From: Trichococcus collinsii
Lineage (GTDB): Bacteria; Bacillota; Bacilli; Lactobacillales; Aerococcaceae
NCBI RefSeq assembly: GCF_900107505.1
Contig: NZ_FNQH01000003.1
Coordinates: forward strand, 124,001-188,000
DNA: 64,000 nucleotides
Direction: 5' to 3'
Of the stretch, positions 49,999 through 58,928 are shown in pieces (position 1 is the first letter of the stretch; each line of letters starts with the position of its first letter). The position numbers and the translations under genes were made by a program. Under the pieces are notes generated by a model, which did not search any database, was not told where the DNA came from, and saw nothing but the letters and a program-made list of their open reading frames with translations.

Positions 49999-50493
49999 AT
50001 GGAAATCGGGATCATTATCCATTCTTTGACCGGAAATACCTTGTCGGTAGCGGAGCGGCTGCAGGAAAGACTGTCAGCTGACGGGCACGACGTGGAAATC
50101 GAACAGCTCAAGACCATCGGCGAAGAAAACACAAACGAATCAAACAGCGCGAACATAACACTGAAGTCCTATCCGGACCCGCAGGCGCACGATCTCCTGA
50201 TCATCGCCGGACCCGTCAGAGGAGCTTCCGCTTCCCCTGTTCTGAAGCATTACTTTTCGCGGATCGGCCAGTTTGAGAAAAAGCCGACGCTCCTATTTGT
50301 GACCGAGTTTTTTCCATTCCCTTGGATGGGTGGCAAAAATGCTTTAAAGCAGATGACTGCGCTTTGCGAAGAACACGGTGCCGAAGTTATCGGCAGTGGC
50401 GTCATCAACTGGAAAAATCCGCGCCGCGAAAGGCAGATCACGGATTTGCTGCAGCAGTTCAGCGAGTCAGCTGCGCGGATGGATAAAAAATAA
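49999..50493 (+). CDS. flavodoxin-like protein
   Basis: A 164-residue cytosolic protein. The FMN phosphate loop is HSLTGNTLSVAERL, followed by the GPVRGASASPVLKHYF and FVTEFFPFPWMGGKNALKQM strands and loops of the flavodoxin/NAD(P)H-oxidoreductase-like fold. It probably carries FMN and transfers electrons; partners are unknown. The ATG at 49999 has GGGAAAGG close upstream; a GTG at 49987 is an alternative. Confidence 0.8.
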   Translation: MEIGIIIHSLTGNTLSVAERLQERLSADGHDVEIEQLKTIGEENTNESNSANITLKSYPDPQAHDLLIIAGPVRGASASPVLKHYFSRIGQFEKKPTLLFVTEFFPFPWMGGKNALKQMTALCEEHGAEVIGSGVINWKNPRRERQITDLLQQFSESAARMDKK

Positions 50494-50538
50494 AATAGTA
50501 TGCTGCGCAAGTTATTCGCAAAAAGGGGGAATTCTGTG

Positions 50539-51786
50539 ATGATAACCATCTTTAATCCCGAGGAACAGAAGTGGCCAATCAAGGTGTGGCTGGAGAATGA
50601 GGAACAGATAGGCGAGGATTGTCTGCAGCAAGCGAAAAATTTGGCGAATCTGGCGTTTCTGTATCAATGGGTCGTGCTGATGCCGGATACGCATTCTGGA
50701 TATGGCATGCCAATCGGGGGCGTCATCGCTGCCGAAAAGGTCATCATTCCGAATGCGGTCGGGGTGGATATTGGCTGTGGGATGAGCTTTGTCCAGACGA
50801 ACATCCCCGTAGAACGGCTGATTGAGATCGAGACACCGAATGGGAAACTGGCCCAGGCAATCGCGGGCGACATCCTGCGGAATATTCCGACAGGTTTCGA
50901 GCACCATAAGAAAAAACAGCAATGCGAATCGGTCGCCCGTTTCCTTGAGGGCATGACGCCCGAGGAAAAGGAAACAATGCCGCAGGAATTGATGAAGGAA
51001 CTTGATGACGCTGCCTATCAAGTCGGCACGCTCGGTAGCGGCAACCATTTTATTGAACTGCAGACGGACGATCAGGGTAAGCTTGGCATCATGCTGCATT
51101 CCGGGTCGCGCAATCTGGGCTTCAAGATTTGCCATTATTTCAACGATTTGGCCAAGGAAGTGAACAGACTGGACCAGTCTCCGGTCCCTCCCGAGTGGGA
51201 TCTGGCTTATTTTTCCACCGAAAGTGATCTCGGGAAACTGTATCTCCGCTGGATGAAATTGGCGATGGATTTCGCCGAAGAAAACCGCAACCAGATGATG
51301 GAGAAGGTGCTCGATATCGTCCGACTCTGGGTGAAAAAATATGCCGGCATCAACCACGTCAATTTGTCGGACGCCGTCCACTGCCACCACAATTATGCCG
51401 CACTGGAAGAACACTACGGCAAAAAAGTCTGGGTCCACCGCAAAGGAGCGATCCGCGCCGGTACTGGCGAAATGGGCATCATCCCGGGAGCAATGGGAAC
51501 GTATTCCTATCTGGTGAAAGGCAAAGGCAATCCGGAAAGCTTCCTTTCCTGTTCGCATGGGGCGGGCAGGCGCATGAGCCGTTTGGATGCCAGGGAACAG
51601 TTCAGTGTCCAGGACACTATCTTGGATTTGAGGGCATTAGGCGTTTTTCTCGCGAAAGCCAAACGGACAGATGTCGGTACGGAATCGCGTTTTGCTTATA
51701 AGGCCATCGACTTTGTGCTCTCACAGGAACTGGATCTCGTCGAACCGGTCCGCCGCCTCAAGACCGTAGCTGTCATCAAAGGCTGA
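50539..51786 (+). CDS. rtcB: RtcB-family RNA ligase
   Basis: A 415-residue Mn2+/GTP-dependent ligase that joins RNA 2',3'-cyclic phosphate or 3'-phosphate ends to 5'-OH ends. Seen: the metal Cys in GVDIGCGM, GSGNHFIEL, HSGSRNLG, HRKGAIRAGTGE, and the guanylylated His in CSHGAGRRMSR. At 415 residues it is the short bacterial type. No archease, RtcA, RtcR or PrfH gene is adjacent, so the damage it repairs (for example tRNA cut by ribotoxins) is open. Start: ATG after AAGGGGG. The HAAS-like gene follows 19 bases downstream. Confidence 0.93.
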   Translation: MITIFNPEEQKWPIKVWLENEEQIGEDCLQQAKNLANLAFLYQWVVLMPDTHSGYGMPIGGVIAAEKVIIPNAVGVDIGCGMSFVQTNIPVERLIEIETPNGKLAQAIAGDILRNIPTGFEHHKKKQQCESVARFLEGMTPEEKETMPQELMKELDDAAYQVGTLGSGNHFIELQTDDQGKLGIMLHSGSRNLGFKICHYFNDLAKEVNRLDQSPVPPEWDLAYFSTESDLGKLYLRWMKLAMDFAEENRNQMMEKVLDIVRLWVKKYAGINHVNLSDAVHCHHNYAALEEHYGKKVWVHRKGAIRAGTGEMGIIPGAMGTYSYLVKGKGNPESFLSCSHGAGRRMSRLDAREQFSVQDTILDLRALGVFLAKAKRTDVGTESRFAYKAIDFVLSQELDLVEPVRRLKTVAVIKG

Positions 51787-51805
51787 AAAGAAAAGAGGGA
51801 CAAAA

Positions 51806-52783
51806 ATGGAACTGCAGGAAAGGTACATCGCGGCCGGCCTGAAACATATCCCGCCGACCGAAAAAGATGAAGTGGAAAAAGCCATGCGCCGCATCATTGC
51901 GGAGCGGCTGCAAGAACGTGGCGCTCCTTCCGAAGAGACGGAACGCGAAGTGTTGAGAGGATTGGGGAGTCCGAGGCTTCTGGCTGAAAAGCAACTGCGG
52001 GAACCGCCCCATCTGATCGGTCCGGAGCTGTACGGCACCTACCTCCTGATCGTGAAAATCGTCATGACTGTGGCGGTCATCGGTACGCTGATCGGGAATA
52101 CCGTCGATTTCATCGTCAATGATGTGGAATTGCTGCGTTATTTCGCTATAAGTTTCGCAACGGCAATCAGTGCGGCAATCGGCGCCTTCGGGTGGGTGAC
52201 GCTCGTGTTCGCCATCATGGAAAGGACGGCAAAAGAGAAAATCCTGAGGGAAATCCAGGAAGACTGGAGTCTGGCTGATCTGCCGGAGAAGGAAGTTCCG
52301 CAGAAACCGTTCAACAGAATCGGGGTCATCATCGGCATCATCTTTACGGTGCTTTTCCTCGTCCTCGTCAACCAATACAGCCAGCTGTTGGGATTCTACT
52401 ACACGTTGGACGGCAGCATCCAGGAAATGATTCCGATGTTGAATCAGGAAGTGTTCCGCAGTTACTTGCCTTACATCAATGCTATGTTGGTGCTGCAATT
52501 GCTGTTCTCCGCCAGCAAGTTCGTTTTCAGGAAGTGGACCTACCCGGTTGCGACCGTAAATCTGATTTTGAATATCCTTTCGTTTCTGTTTCTATGGTAC
52601 ATCCTTCAAGATACGGCCGTCCTGAATCCGGAAATCGTAACAAAAATCGCGGAAGCCACGGATGGACAACGGGTACTCAATACTGCATTCAACTCGATTA
52701 AAGCTGTATTCCTTTTCATCTTCCTGTTGGACTCCTTTGAGGGTTTCCATGATGCCTACAAAAACAGCAAAAAGCCGGTCTGA
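51806..52783 (+). CDS. HAAS/DUF1700-like membrane protein
   Basis: A 325-residue protein. Residues 1-70 form the helical HAAS-like signalling domain (LQERYIAAGLKHIPPTEKDEVEKA, ERGAPSEETEREVLRGLGSP), followed by about six hydrophobic segments. In Firmicutes this domain is normally coupled to a PadR-type regulator gene next door; none is present here, and RtcB precedes it. Possibly a membrane stress sensor (inference). Confidence 0.75.
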   Translation: MELQERYIAAGLKHIPPTEKDEVEKAMRRIIAERLQERGAPSEETEREVLRGLGSPRLLAEKQLREPPHLIGPELYGTYLLIVKIVMTVAVIGTLIGNTVDFIVNDVELLRYFAISFATAISAAIGAFGWVTLVFAIMERTAKEKILREIQEDWSLADLPEKEVPQKPFNRIGVIIGIIFTVLFLVLVNQYSQLLGFYYTLDGSIQEMIPMLNQEVFRSYLPYINAMLVLQLLFSASKFVFRKWTYPVATVNLILNILSFLFLWYILQDTAVLNPEIVTKIAEATDGQRVLNTAFNSIKAVFLFIFLLDSFEGFHDAYKNSKKPV

Positions 52784-52830
52784 ATCGGCAAACTAGTTCT
52801 GCGGGTATGTGAAAAGCGGAGCGGATGGTC

Positions 52831-52836
52831 TATAAT
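52831..52836 (+). promoter_or_regulatory. -10 promoter element
   Basis: TATAAT, 68 bases before the ATG at 52904, with TGTGAA at the -35 position (17-base spacer). Confidence 0.5.
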
Positions 52837-52903
52837 GGGAATGCAAACAAAATGGGATTCCGCTGAGCGGCAGACCGGTATTTTTGGAGGGAACCAATTA
52901 GTT

Positions 52904-53275
52904 ATGGAACAGACAAATGCTAAAAAATACATCCTTTATAATGAGGATACGAATGAATATTTGACTAGAATCACCTTCATGGGCAGCACCGTCTACAAGA
53001 CGACGACGCTCGATTTGGCGATGCGTTTTTCAGAGCAGGATAAAGAAAACCTCGAGGCGATGGGTGCCGGCAATCCCGAAAAGGTACTGAACAACATTGA
53101 AGCGACGGCCTTCGGAAACGACAGCGATGTGAAGGAAACATACAGACTCTCCAACCTGAGCTTCATGTCCATCAACGACTTGACGCCGGAAGAGCGGGCA
53201 GCCTTCGATCAGGAAATCGAAGAGGGCAAAAAGAAAGCCGCCAGGATCCATTGCTGCCGGATCGTCAACAGATAG
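52904..53275 (+). CDS. uncharacterised 123-residue protein
   Basis: A soluble, acidic protein that I do not recognise. It starts MEQTNAKKYILYNEDTNEYL, with alternating strand and helix (FMGSTVYKTTTLDLAMRFSE) and an acidic helix, and ends in a basic Cys-Cys tail (ARIHCCRIVNR). No membrane segment. The ATG follows GGAGGG; an in-frame start at 52835 overlaps the -10. Single gene. Confidence 0.65.
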   Translation: MEQTNAKKYILYNEDTNEYLTRITFMGSTVYKTTTLDLAMRFSEQDKENLEAMGAGNPEKVLNNIEATAFGNDSDVKETYRLSNLSFMSINDLTPEERAAFDQEIEEGKKKAARIHCCRIVNR

Positions 53276-53442
53276 ACTCCCAAGAGGCAACCAGCAGGAA
53301 TCAATCGAACCAGTCATTATTCAGGACAGAGCAGTAGGCAAATTTTCAGGTCAGGTTGCACAAGCCAGCCCCGTAAAACAGATTGCTGCTGACTTCGAAT
53401 GACACTCCTCGAAGTACAATCGAGGAACGCCACCGAAAAAGC

Positions 53443-53487
53443 AAAAAACGGGCGCTATGCAATCATGTTGCATAGCGCCCGTTTTTT
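53443..53487. terminator. very strong bidirectional terminator
   Basis: AAAAAACGGGCGCTATGCAA and TTGCATAGCGCCCGTTTTTT pair perfectly over 20 bases around a 5-base loop. It ends the minus-strand acetate permease gene and the plus-strand gene at 52904. Confidence 0.9.
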
Positions 53488-53496
53488 CATATTTTC

Positions 53497-54144
53497 TTAT
53501 TTGCTTGTTGCTACTTCGACTTTTGCTGTTTTTTTGACAGCTGTCACATTGCCCAACGGCAGGACTTCTTCGCCGTAGACTTCGTTCAAAACTTGTGCCA
53601 AAGCGCCGTAGATGGCTGAGAATCCGCAGAAAATGCCTTCGTAACCAGCGATTCTTGAAATCATTTCATTGCCCGTGAAGTCTCCCAACGCAAGCAGGAA
53701 GAAAAGCAATGTCAAAGAACCAAAGACGATCTGCAGGTTTTTGCTGATGCGCAATGTTCCGACGAACATGCCCAAAGTGAACAGTCCCCACATGAACAGG
53801 TAAGCAGCCATCGCTTGAGCCGAAGCCGCTTCGCCCATGCCAAGACCAGGCATAACGATTGTTCCGACAAGGGAAAGCCAGAAGAAGCCGTAAGAAGTGA
53901 AGGCAGTTGCACCGAAAGTGTTGTTTTTCTTGAATTCCATGATGCCGGCAATGACTTGCGCCATGCCACCGAAGAAAATACCCATAGCTAAAATCATCGT
54001 GTTCATCGGGAAGTAACCTGCATTGTGGATGTTCAACAGGACTGTTGTCATTCCGAAGCCCAATAAGCCAAGCGGCGCTGGATTAGCAGTGAATTCTTTT
54101 AAGCTGACGATCGTGTTGTTCTGTGTGTTTGATGCGTTTTTCAT
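53497..54144 (-). CDS. satP: acetate/succinate permease (GPR1/FUN34/YaaH, SatP family)
   Basis: A 215-residue protein with six hydrophobic segments. The family signature [11 protein letters not shown] begins the first helix, followed by [19 protein letters not shown] and [14 protein letters not shown]. Members carry acetate or succinate with protons or as channels. The ATG at 54144 follows AAGGAG; the longer in-frame start at 54243 is rejected. Upstream (54230-54320) are paired short repeats (AAATTAC/GTAATTT and a doubled CACTT motif) that may be regulatory. Single gene. Confidence 0.9.
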   Translation of the reverse strand: MKNASNTQNNTIVSLKEFTANPAPLGLLGFGMTTVLLNIHNAGYFPMNTMILAMGIFFGGMAQVIAGIMEFKKNNTFGATAFTSYGFFWLSLVGTIVMPGLGMGEAASAQAMAAYLFMWGLFTLGMFVGTLRISKNLQIVFGSLTLLFFLLALGDFTGNEMISRIAGYEGIFCGFSAIYGALAQVLNEVYGEEVLPLGNVTAVKKTAKVEVATSK

Positions 54145-54376
54145 TAGTAGTTCGTTCTCCTTTGATTTCAAATCTGAAAATAATGTCAGGGTGATTATAT
54201 CCATATTGCTTGCTGTCGTCAATCTGTTTTGGGAAAAGTACACTTAAAGTTCACTTTTGATGCTACGGGAAATTACTTTAATGTAAGTGTAATTTACGTT
54301 TGAGTGTTGTTTTTAAGGGGTTATGCAAAGAAAATAATAAAACGATTTTGAGGATTTCGAAAGGATGGAAGAGAAA

Positions 54377-55231
54377 ATGATAGCGATAAAGAAAATCATT
54401 GCGGTCGGCGGAGTCCTGCTCGGGACTGCTGGCGTTGTTCATGCCTATCTACGCACGGCACCCTCGAAGGCCGCTAGGGAATTTACCGATTTGGCGGAGG
54501 ATTTGTTGAAGGAAACGGAGCCGGCAAAAGGTCGCTTCACTGAAGCTGACATTGCGACGCTGCCTGGCCCTGTCCGACGCCATCTGCGCCGTTGCGGTCA
54601 TCTTGGGAAACCGAAGATGGCCTACATGAAGGTAGTTTTCCCTGATGTTGCCTTTTCGCTCGGAAAGGGAAAAAAGACCATCAAGATCGCCTACACGCAA
54701 TATAACTTTGTGGACGGACCTTGCCGCATCGCCTATATCGACAGTTCGCTCTACGGCATACCTTTTGAAGGGGTGGATGCCTACGTCGACGGTAAGGGCT
54801 CGATGAAAGGAATCGTGGCAAAAAATATCACACTGTTCGACATTGACGGTGAAGCGATGGACAAGGCTAGTTTGGTGACGTTCCTCTCCGAGTGCCTCTT
54901 CGTTCCGAATGCGGCTCTTCAGGACTATATCCGTTGGGAGGCAATCGATGCGCACCACGCCAAAGCGGTGATCACAGCTTACGGAACCACTGCAGAAGGG
55001 GTCTTCACGTTCAATGAAGATGATGAGATGACAGCTTTCACAACCGATGATCGGGAAGCCACAACGATGGATGGCAAAAGCGAGAAAGTCAGATGGTCAG
55101 CTCTGTGCGGCGGGTACAAGGAAATCAATGGTATCCGCCAGCCGACGAATCTGAAGGCTGTCTGGCACTATGACGAAGGGGATTTTACATACTTTGATGC
55201 GAAAGCTGCGATGATGAGTTATGACAAATAA
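54377..55231 (+). CDS. DUF6544-like protein with N-terminal anchor
   Basis: A 284-residue protein (288 if the ATG at 54365 is used). A hydrophobic start (IAVGGVLLGTAGVVHAYL) may be an anchor or signal. The body includes LPGPVRRHLRRCGHLGKP, YNFVDGPCRIAYIDSSLYGIPFEGVDAYVDGKGSM (read in pieces), and VRWSALCGGYKEINGIRQPT, matching the family of uncharacterised proteins called DUF6544/DUF6920. It overlaps the P-type ATPase gene by 11 bases, so the two are translated together. Confidence 0.75.
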   Translation: MIAIKKIIAVGGVLLGTAGVVHAYLRTAPSKAAREFTDLAEDLLKETEPAKGRFTEADIATLPGPVRRHLRRCGHLGKPKMAYMKVVFPDVAFSLGKGKKTIKIAYTQYNFVDGPCRIAYIDSSLYGIPFEGVDAYVDGKGSMKGIVAKNITLFDIDGEAMDKASLVTFLSECLFVPNAALQDYIRWEAIDAHHAKAVITAYGTTAEGVFTFNEDDEMTAFTTDDREATTMDGKSEKVRWSALCGGYKEINGIRQPTNLKAVWHYDEGDFTYFDAKAAMMSYDK

Positions 55232-57659
55232 AAATGATCGGAATGAATGGACGGGATTGTCGGAAGCGGAAGTGGCTGAACGGAGAGTCCGATATGGAGC
55301 GAACGCCTTGCCGGTACCGAAGCACCGCCTCCTGGGCTTGATTCTGAGACAATTCCGGGGCATCTTCAATCTGATGCTGCTGATTGCGGCGGGGGTGACT
55401 TTTTCGCTGGGAGAGCCGATAGACGGCACCTTTATCCTGTTGTTTGTATTCCTCGGGACAGCACTCAACGTCTATCAAGAGCACAAATCGAATCAGGCAG
55501 CAGATAAGCTGAAAGCCTACCTGCTGAGCACGATCACGGTGATGAGGGACGGTTCGGAAAAAGAAGTTCCCACCGAATCGTTGGTGCCCGGTGATATCTT
55601 GAAGCTTGAGTCGGGCGATATCGTGCCGGCTGATGCCATTGTCCGCGCTGCCCGCGATCTGTTAGTCGATGAAACGACCTTTACGGGAGAGTCCATTCCG
55701 GTTACGAAACGTGCCGCTGCGCCAAGCGCAGCCGTTGCCGACATAGCGATGGTCGCCGATGAAGAGAGCCTTCTGCAGGGTATTGTGATTGTGCGCGGAA
55801 ATGCGTTGGCTGAAATCACCGCAATCGGTCAGGAAACGCAGTTGGCCCATATCGCTTCGACGGCATCCGCCGTGCAGGCGGAGAGCGAACTGGTCAAGAG
55901 CGTGGATAAAATCAGCAACTTCATCATGAAAGTGACGCTGCTGACGCTCGGGTTCGTCGTGGTGGCGAACATCCTGATCGAAGGCCGGCAGGCGGATGTC
56001 ACGGGCCTGCTGATTTTTGCGATCGCGCTTGCCGTATCGGCCATACCGGAAGCTTTGCCTTTGGTACTGACGTTCTCGCTTTCACGGGGAGCATTGGAAT
56101 TCGCCAAACGCGACGTAATCGTCAAGCGGCTTTCCGCGGTACAGGACTTGGGATCCGTCAATCTGTTATGCACCGACAAGACCGGAACGATCACGGAAAA
56201 CCATCTTGTGTTCAGCAATCTTTACCCTAGGGATGGCTCGCCTTACGATCCGTTGGTATTGGCGCGGTTGGCCGCCATCAATCTGCATGAGCGGATACCG
56301 GAACCTTTCGACCGGGCAAGCGATGAGGCCCTCACACAAGCACAACGGCAGATTGTGGAGCGCTACAGTCTCGTGCAGGAGGAGGCTTTCGATCCAGCGC
56401 TGCGCAGCAACGGTGCAATCGTGAAACAGACAGACGGAACGACACTGCATATCCGCCGCGGGAGCCCGGAATATTTCTTCGGGCAAGGATTGATTTCCCG
56501 CGATGCTGTTGCGGATTGGTTGCAGACTGAGGAAGAAAAAGGACACCGGGTACTTGGCGTGAGCTATGATGACAGCACCGGTGCGCAGTTCGGCGGATTT
56601 GTCTCTTTCGTGGACCGCATCAAGGATTCCACTATTGCGACCGTTGCGGCCGCAAAACAGATGAATGTCGCCATCACGGTCATCACTGGGGATGCCCTGA
56701 AGGTGGCCGAGGCAGTCGGCAGGGAAGCCGGGTTGGTGAAGGAGAGCGCTGAAGTCACGGAAGCCGCCGCCTTTTTGGCATTACCGCTGACCGAAAGGAA
56801 GAAACGCCTGTCCTCGATCCGCGTCTTTGCCCGGACGACGCCGGAGCAGAAACTGGAAGTGATCCAACTGTTGAAGGAACAGTTCACGGTCGGGTATTTG
56901 GGTGAAGGGATCAATGACGCACCGGCTCTGAAAGCGGCGCACGTGTCGATGGTCGTGCAATCGGCGGCCGATGTCGCCCGCGAGACCGCTGATATCGTAT
57001 TGCTCCAGAACGATCTGCGGGTCATCGTCGACGGCATCCGCTTCGGGCGTGAAACGCACGCCAATACGATGAAATACATCCGCGCCACTTTGATCTCGAA
57101 CTTCGGCAATTTCTATGCGGTCGCCATCGGCTCGCTCTTCATCAGCTTTTTGCCGATGCTTCCGAAACAACTGCTGCTCCTGAATCTGCTTTCTGATTTT
57201 CCGATGATGGCCATCGCCTTTGACCGCGTATCGGCTCAGGAAGTGGAACGACCGCAGCGGTACGATCTGCATTCTCTCTATATCATTTTCGTCACGATGG
57301 GGCTGGTGAGCACGGTCTTCGATTTCATTTGTTTCGGCTTGTTCTATCGGATCTCCCCGGCAGTGCTGCAGACAAACTGGTTCATTGCCAGCGTGCTGAC
57401 GGAAATCCTGTTGATGCTTTCCATCCGTTCCTTGGCACCAATCAACAAGGCAGGTTGGCCGGCGCCATCGATCGTGATCCTTTCGGTAATTGCCATGGTA
57501 CTTGCCGTCGGATTGCCGATGATCCCCGCTACTGCTGCTTTCTTTGAATTCCAAACGCCGACAATGGCGCATTTGGGGATCATTTTTGGGATTGCTTTTG
57601 CTTATCTTGTCGTCACTGAACTCGTCAAACGCCCATTGTCCAGTTTCGTGAAGAAATGA
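55221..57659 (+). CDS. P-type cation-transporting ATPase
   Basis: An 812-residue P-type ATPase with about eight to ten membrane helices. Seen: N-terminal cation-ATPase domain (LSEAEVAERRVRYGANALP), TGES in the actuator, the helix-4 motif AIPEALPLVLTFSL, the phosphorylated Asp in CTDKTGTIT, and the hinge motif GEGINDAPALKAAHV. P2A Ca2+ pumps have PEGLP and P3 H+ pumps PVALP; PEALP with the short C-terminus is a less studied bacterial branch, so the ion is not known (Ca2+, Mg2+ or H+ are possible). The hinge Asp of GDG is Glu. Second gene of a five-gene operon. Confidence 0.9.
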   Translation: MTNKNDRNEWTGLSEAEVAERRVRYGANALPVPKHRLLGLILRQFRGIFNLMLLIAAGVTFSLGEPIDGTFILLFVFLGTALNVYQEHKSNQAADKLKAYLLSTITVMRDGSEKEVPTESLVPGDILKLESGDIVPADAIVRAARDLLVDETTFTGESIPVTKRAAAPSAAVADIAMVADEESLLQGIVIVRGNALAEITAIGQETQLAHIASTASAVQAESELVKSVDKISNFIMKVTLLTLGFVVVANILIEGRQADVTGLLIFAIALAVSAIPEALPLVLTFSLSRGALEFAKRDVIVKRLSAVQDLGSVNLLCTDKTGTITENHLVFSNLYPRDGSPYDPLVLARLAAINLHERIPEPFDRASDEALTQAQRQIVERYSLVQEEAFDPALRSNGAIVKQTDGTTLHIRRGSPEYFFGQGLISRDAVADWLQTEEEKGHRVLGVSYDDSTGAQFGGFVSFVDRIKDSTIATVAAAKQMNVAITVITGDALKVAEAVGREAGLVKESAEVTEAAAFLALPLTERKKRLSSIRVFARTTPEQKLEVIQLLKEQFTVGYLGEGINDAPALKAAHVSMVVQSAADVARETADIVLLQNDLRVIVDGIRFGRETHANTMKYIRATLISNFGNFYAVAIGSLFISFLPMLPKQLLLLNLLSDFPMMAIAFDRVSAQEVERPQRYDLHSLYIIFVTMGLVSTVFDFICFGLFYRISPAVLQTNWFIASVLTEILLMLSIRSLAPINKAGWPAPSIVILSVIAMVLAVGLPMIPATAAFFEFQTPTMAHLGIIFGIAFAYLVVTELVKRPLSSFVKK

Positions 57660-57712
57660 ACCTTTGGGTAATACTTGTATAGGCCAGTAATTTGAGAGGG
57701 AAGGTGAGCTGT

Positions 57713-57976
57713 ATGCATCCTTTTTATGGATCAGTCACTGAGTTTTTGGCAGAAGGGCAGTGGTGGATCGGCTTGCTGTCGATGGCCATGTACCTAATCT
57801 TCTGGGCGGTCGTCATCGTCTTTGCGGTAAAGCTCTTCAAGAAATATTTTGGCGATAGGGCAACTCCACTAAATTCGGAGGAAGATTCAGCACTGAAGAT
57901 CCTCCGCGAAAGGTATGCGCGTGGGGAAATCGATGCCGAGGAATTCAAGCAGAAGAAAAGCGATTTGTTGGAATGA
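57713..57976 (+). CDS. small membrane protein with SHOCT domain
   Basis: An 87-residue protein: one hydrophobic segment (LLSMAMYLIFWAVVIVFAVKLF), then a C-terminal SHOCT helix pair (ALKILRERYARGEIDAEEFKQ). SHOCT is a short oligomerisation domain. It lies between the P-type ATPase and two radical SAM genes with gaps of 53 and 38 bases. Start: ATG after AAGGTGAG. Confidence 0.85.
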   Translation: MHPFYGSVTEFLAEGQWWIGLLSMAMYLIFWAVVIVFAVKLFKKYFGDRATPLNSEEDSALKILRERYARGEIDAEEFKQKKSDLLE

Positions 57977-58014
57977 AGCAACAATGAATAGTCTTTGCCT
58001 GAAAGGGGTGCATC

Positions 58015-58917
58015 ATGGAACTGCGTTCGTTGCTGCAGTTGGCGTACTTTGGCGCTACAACGATTTTATTCAAAAGGAAACGGCCGCTGGTGGGTTCCAT
58101 CATCTTGACCGACAAATGCAATTTGGCCTGCAAACACTGCGCCGTCAGCAACATCACCTCGATCATTTACCCATATCCGCAGATCAGGGCTGAGATGCAG
58201 TGGCTATACGCAGAAGGCGTCAGAATTCTCTTTTTTTACGGAGGGGAACCTTTCCTTTGGCGCAATCAGGGACACACCCTGCGGGATCTAGTCATCGAAG
58301 CAAAGCAGATCGGTTTTCTGCTCGTGAACGTGGTCACCAACGGCACGCTGCAGGTGGACCTGCCGGAAGCGGACCTGGTCATGGTGAGTCTTGACGGCGG
58401 CAAAGAAAAACACAACGAAATCAGAGGCGATAGCTACGACCGCATCATCGCTAATATTGAGAAGGCATCCCGGGGGAATGTCTGCCTTTATATGGCGATC
58501 AACCAAATCAACAAGGGAGAAATCAGGGCAGTCTGCGAAACGGCTGCGCATACGAAAAACGTTCAGGCTGTTTCGTTCAACTTCCACACGCCTTATCCCG
58601 GTACGGAGCGGCTCAAACTAAGCCGAACTGAAAAGCAGGCTTGTGCCGACCAAATTGTGCAGCTGATCGATGCGGGCTATCCAATCCTGAATCTGAAAAG
58701 CGCTTTGCCTTATATAGTGAACAATACGTTTCCCACGCCTTGTTACCAATGCATTGTTGTGGAGAACGGGGACAAATGGGTATGCGGACGGTGCATCGAC
58801 ATCGAAGGGCTCTGCGCAGAATGCGGCTTCTTTTTCGCTGCCGAATTTTCGCTCCTTTTCAAAGGGAATGTGAAGGTGATTTGGGATCTGCTCAGGACTT
58901 ATCTGAAATATATATAG
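58015..58917 (+). CDS. radical SAM enzyme with C-terminal Cys cluster
   Basis: A 300-residue radical SAM protein. The 4Fe-4S/SAM motif is CNLACKHC (C-x3-C-x2-C), with the GGEP motif in FFYGGEPFLW and the VVTNGTL strand. Near the C-terminus six cysteines in three CxxC pairs (PCYQC, VCGRC, LCAEC) probably hold an extra cluster or a SPASM/twitch-like or zinc site. An N-terminal hydrophobic helix (LLQLAYFGATTILF) may touch the membrane. The reaction is unknown. Eleven bases before a second radical SAM gene. Confidence 0.83.
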   Translation: MELRSLLQLAYFGATTILFKRKRPLVGSIILTDKCNLACKHCAVSNITSIIYPYPQIRAEMQWLYAEGVRILFFYGGEPFLWRNQGHTLRDLVIEAKQIGFLLVNVVTNGTLQVDLPEADLVMVSLDGGKEKHNEIRGDSYDRIIANIEKASRGNVCLYMAINQINKGEIRAVCETAAHTKNVQAVSFNFHTPYPGTERLKLSRTEKQACADQIVQLIDAGYPILNLKSALPYIVNNTFPTPCYQCIVVENGDKWVCGRCIDIEGLCAECGFFFAAEFSLLFKGNVKVIWDLLRTYLKYI

Positions 58918-58928
58918 GAGATGAAGTT

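Noticed and set aside
50512-51558. 348-codon open frame on the minus strand
   Set aside because: It is antisense to rtcB, which has all its catalytic motifs; the antisense product is His-rich noise.
58641-58928. N-terminal extension of the HemN-like protein
   Set aside because: The frame runs inside the preceding radical SAM gene; the ATG at 58929 follows AGGAG.
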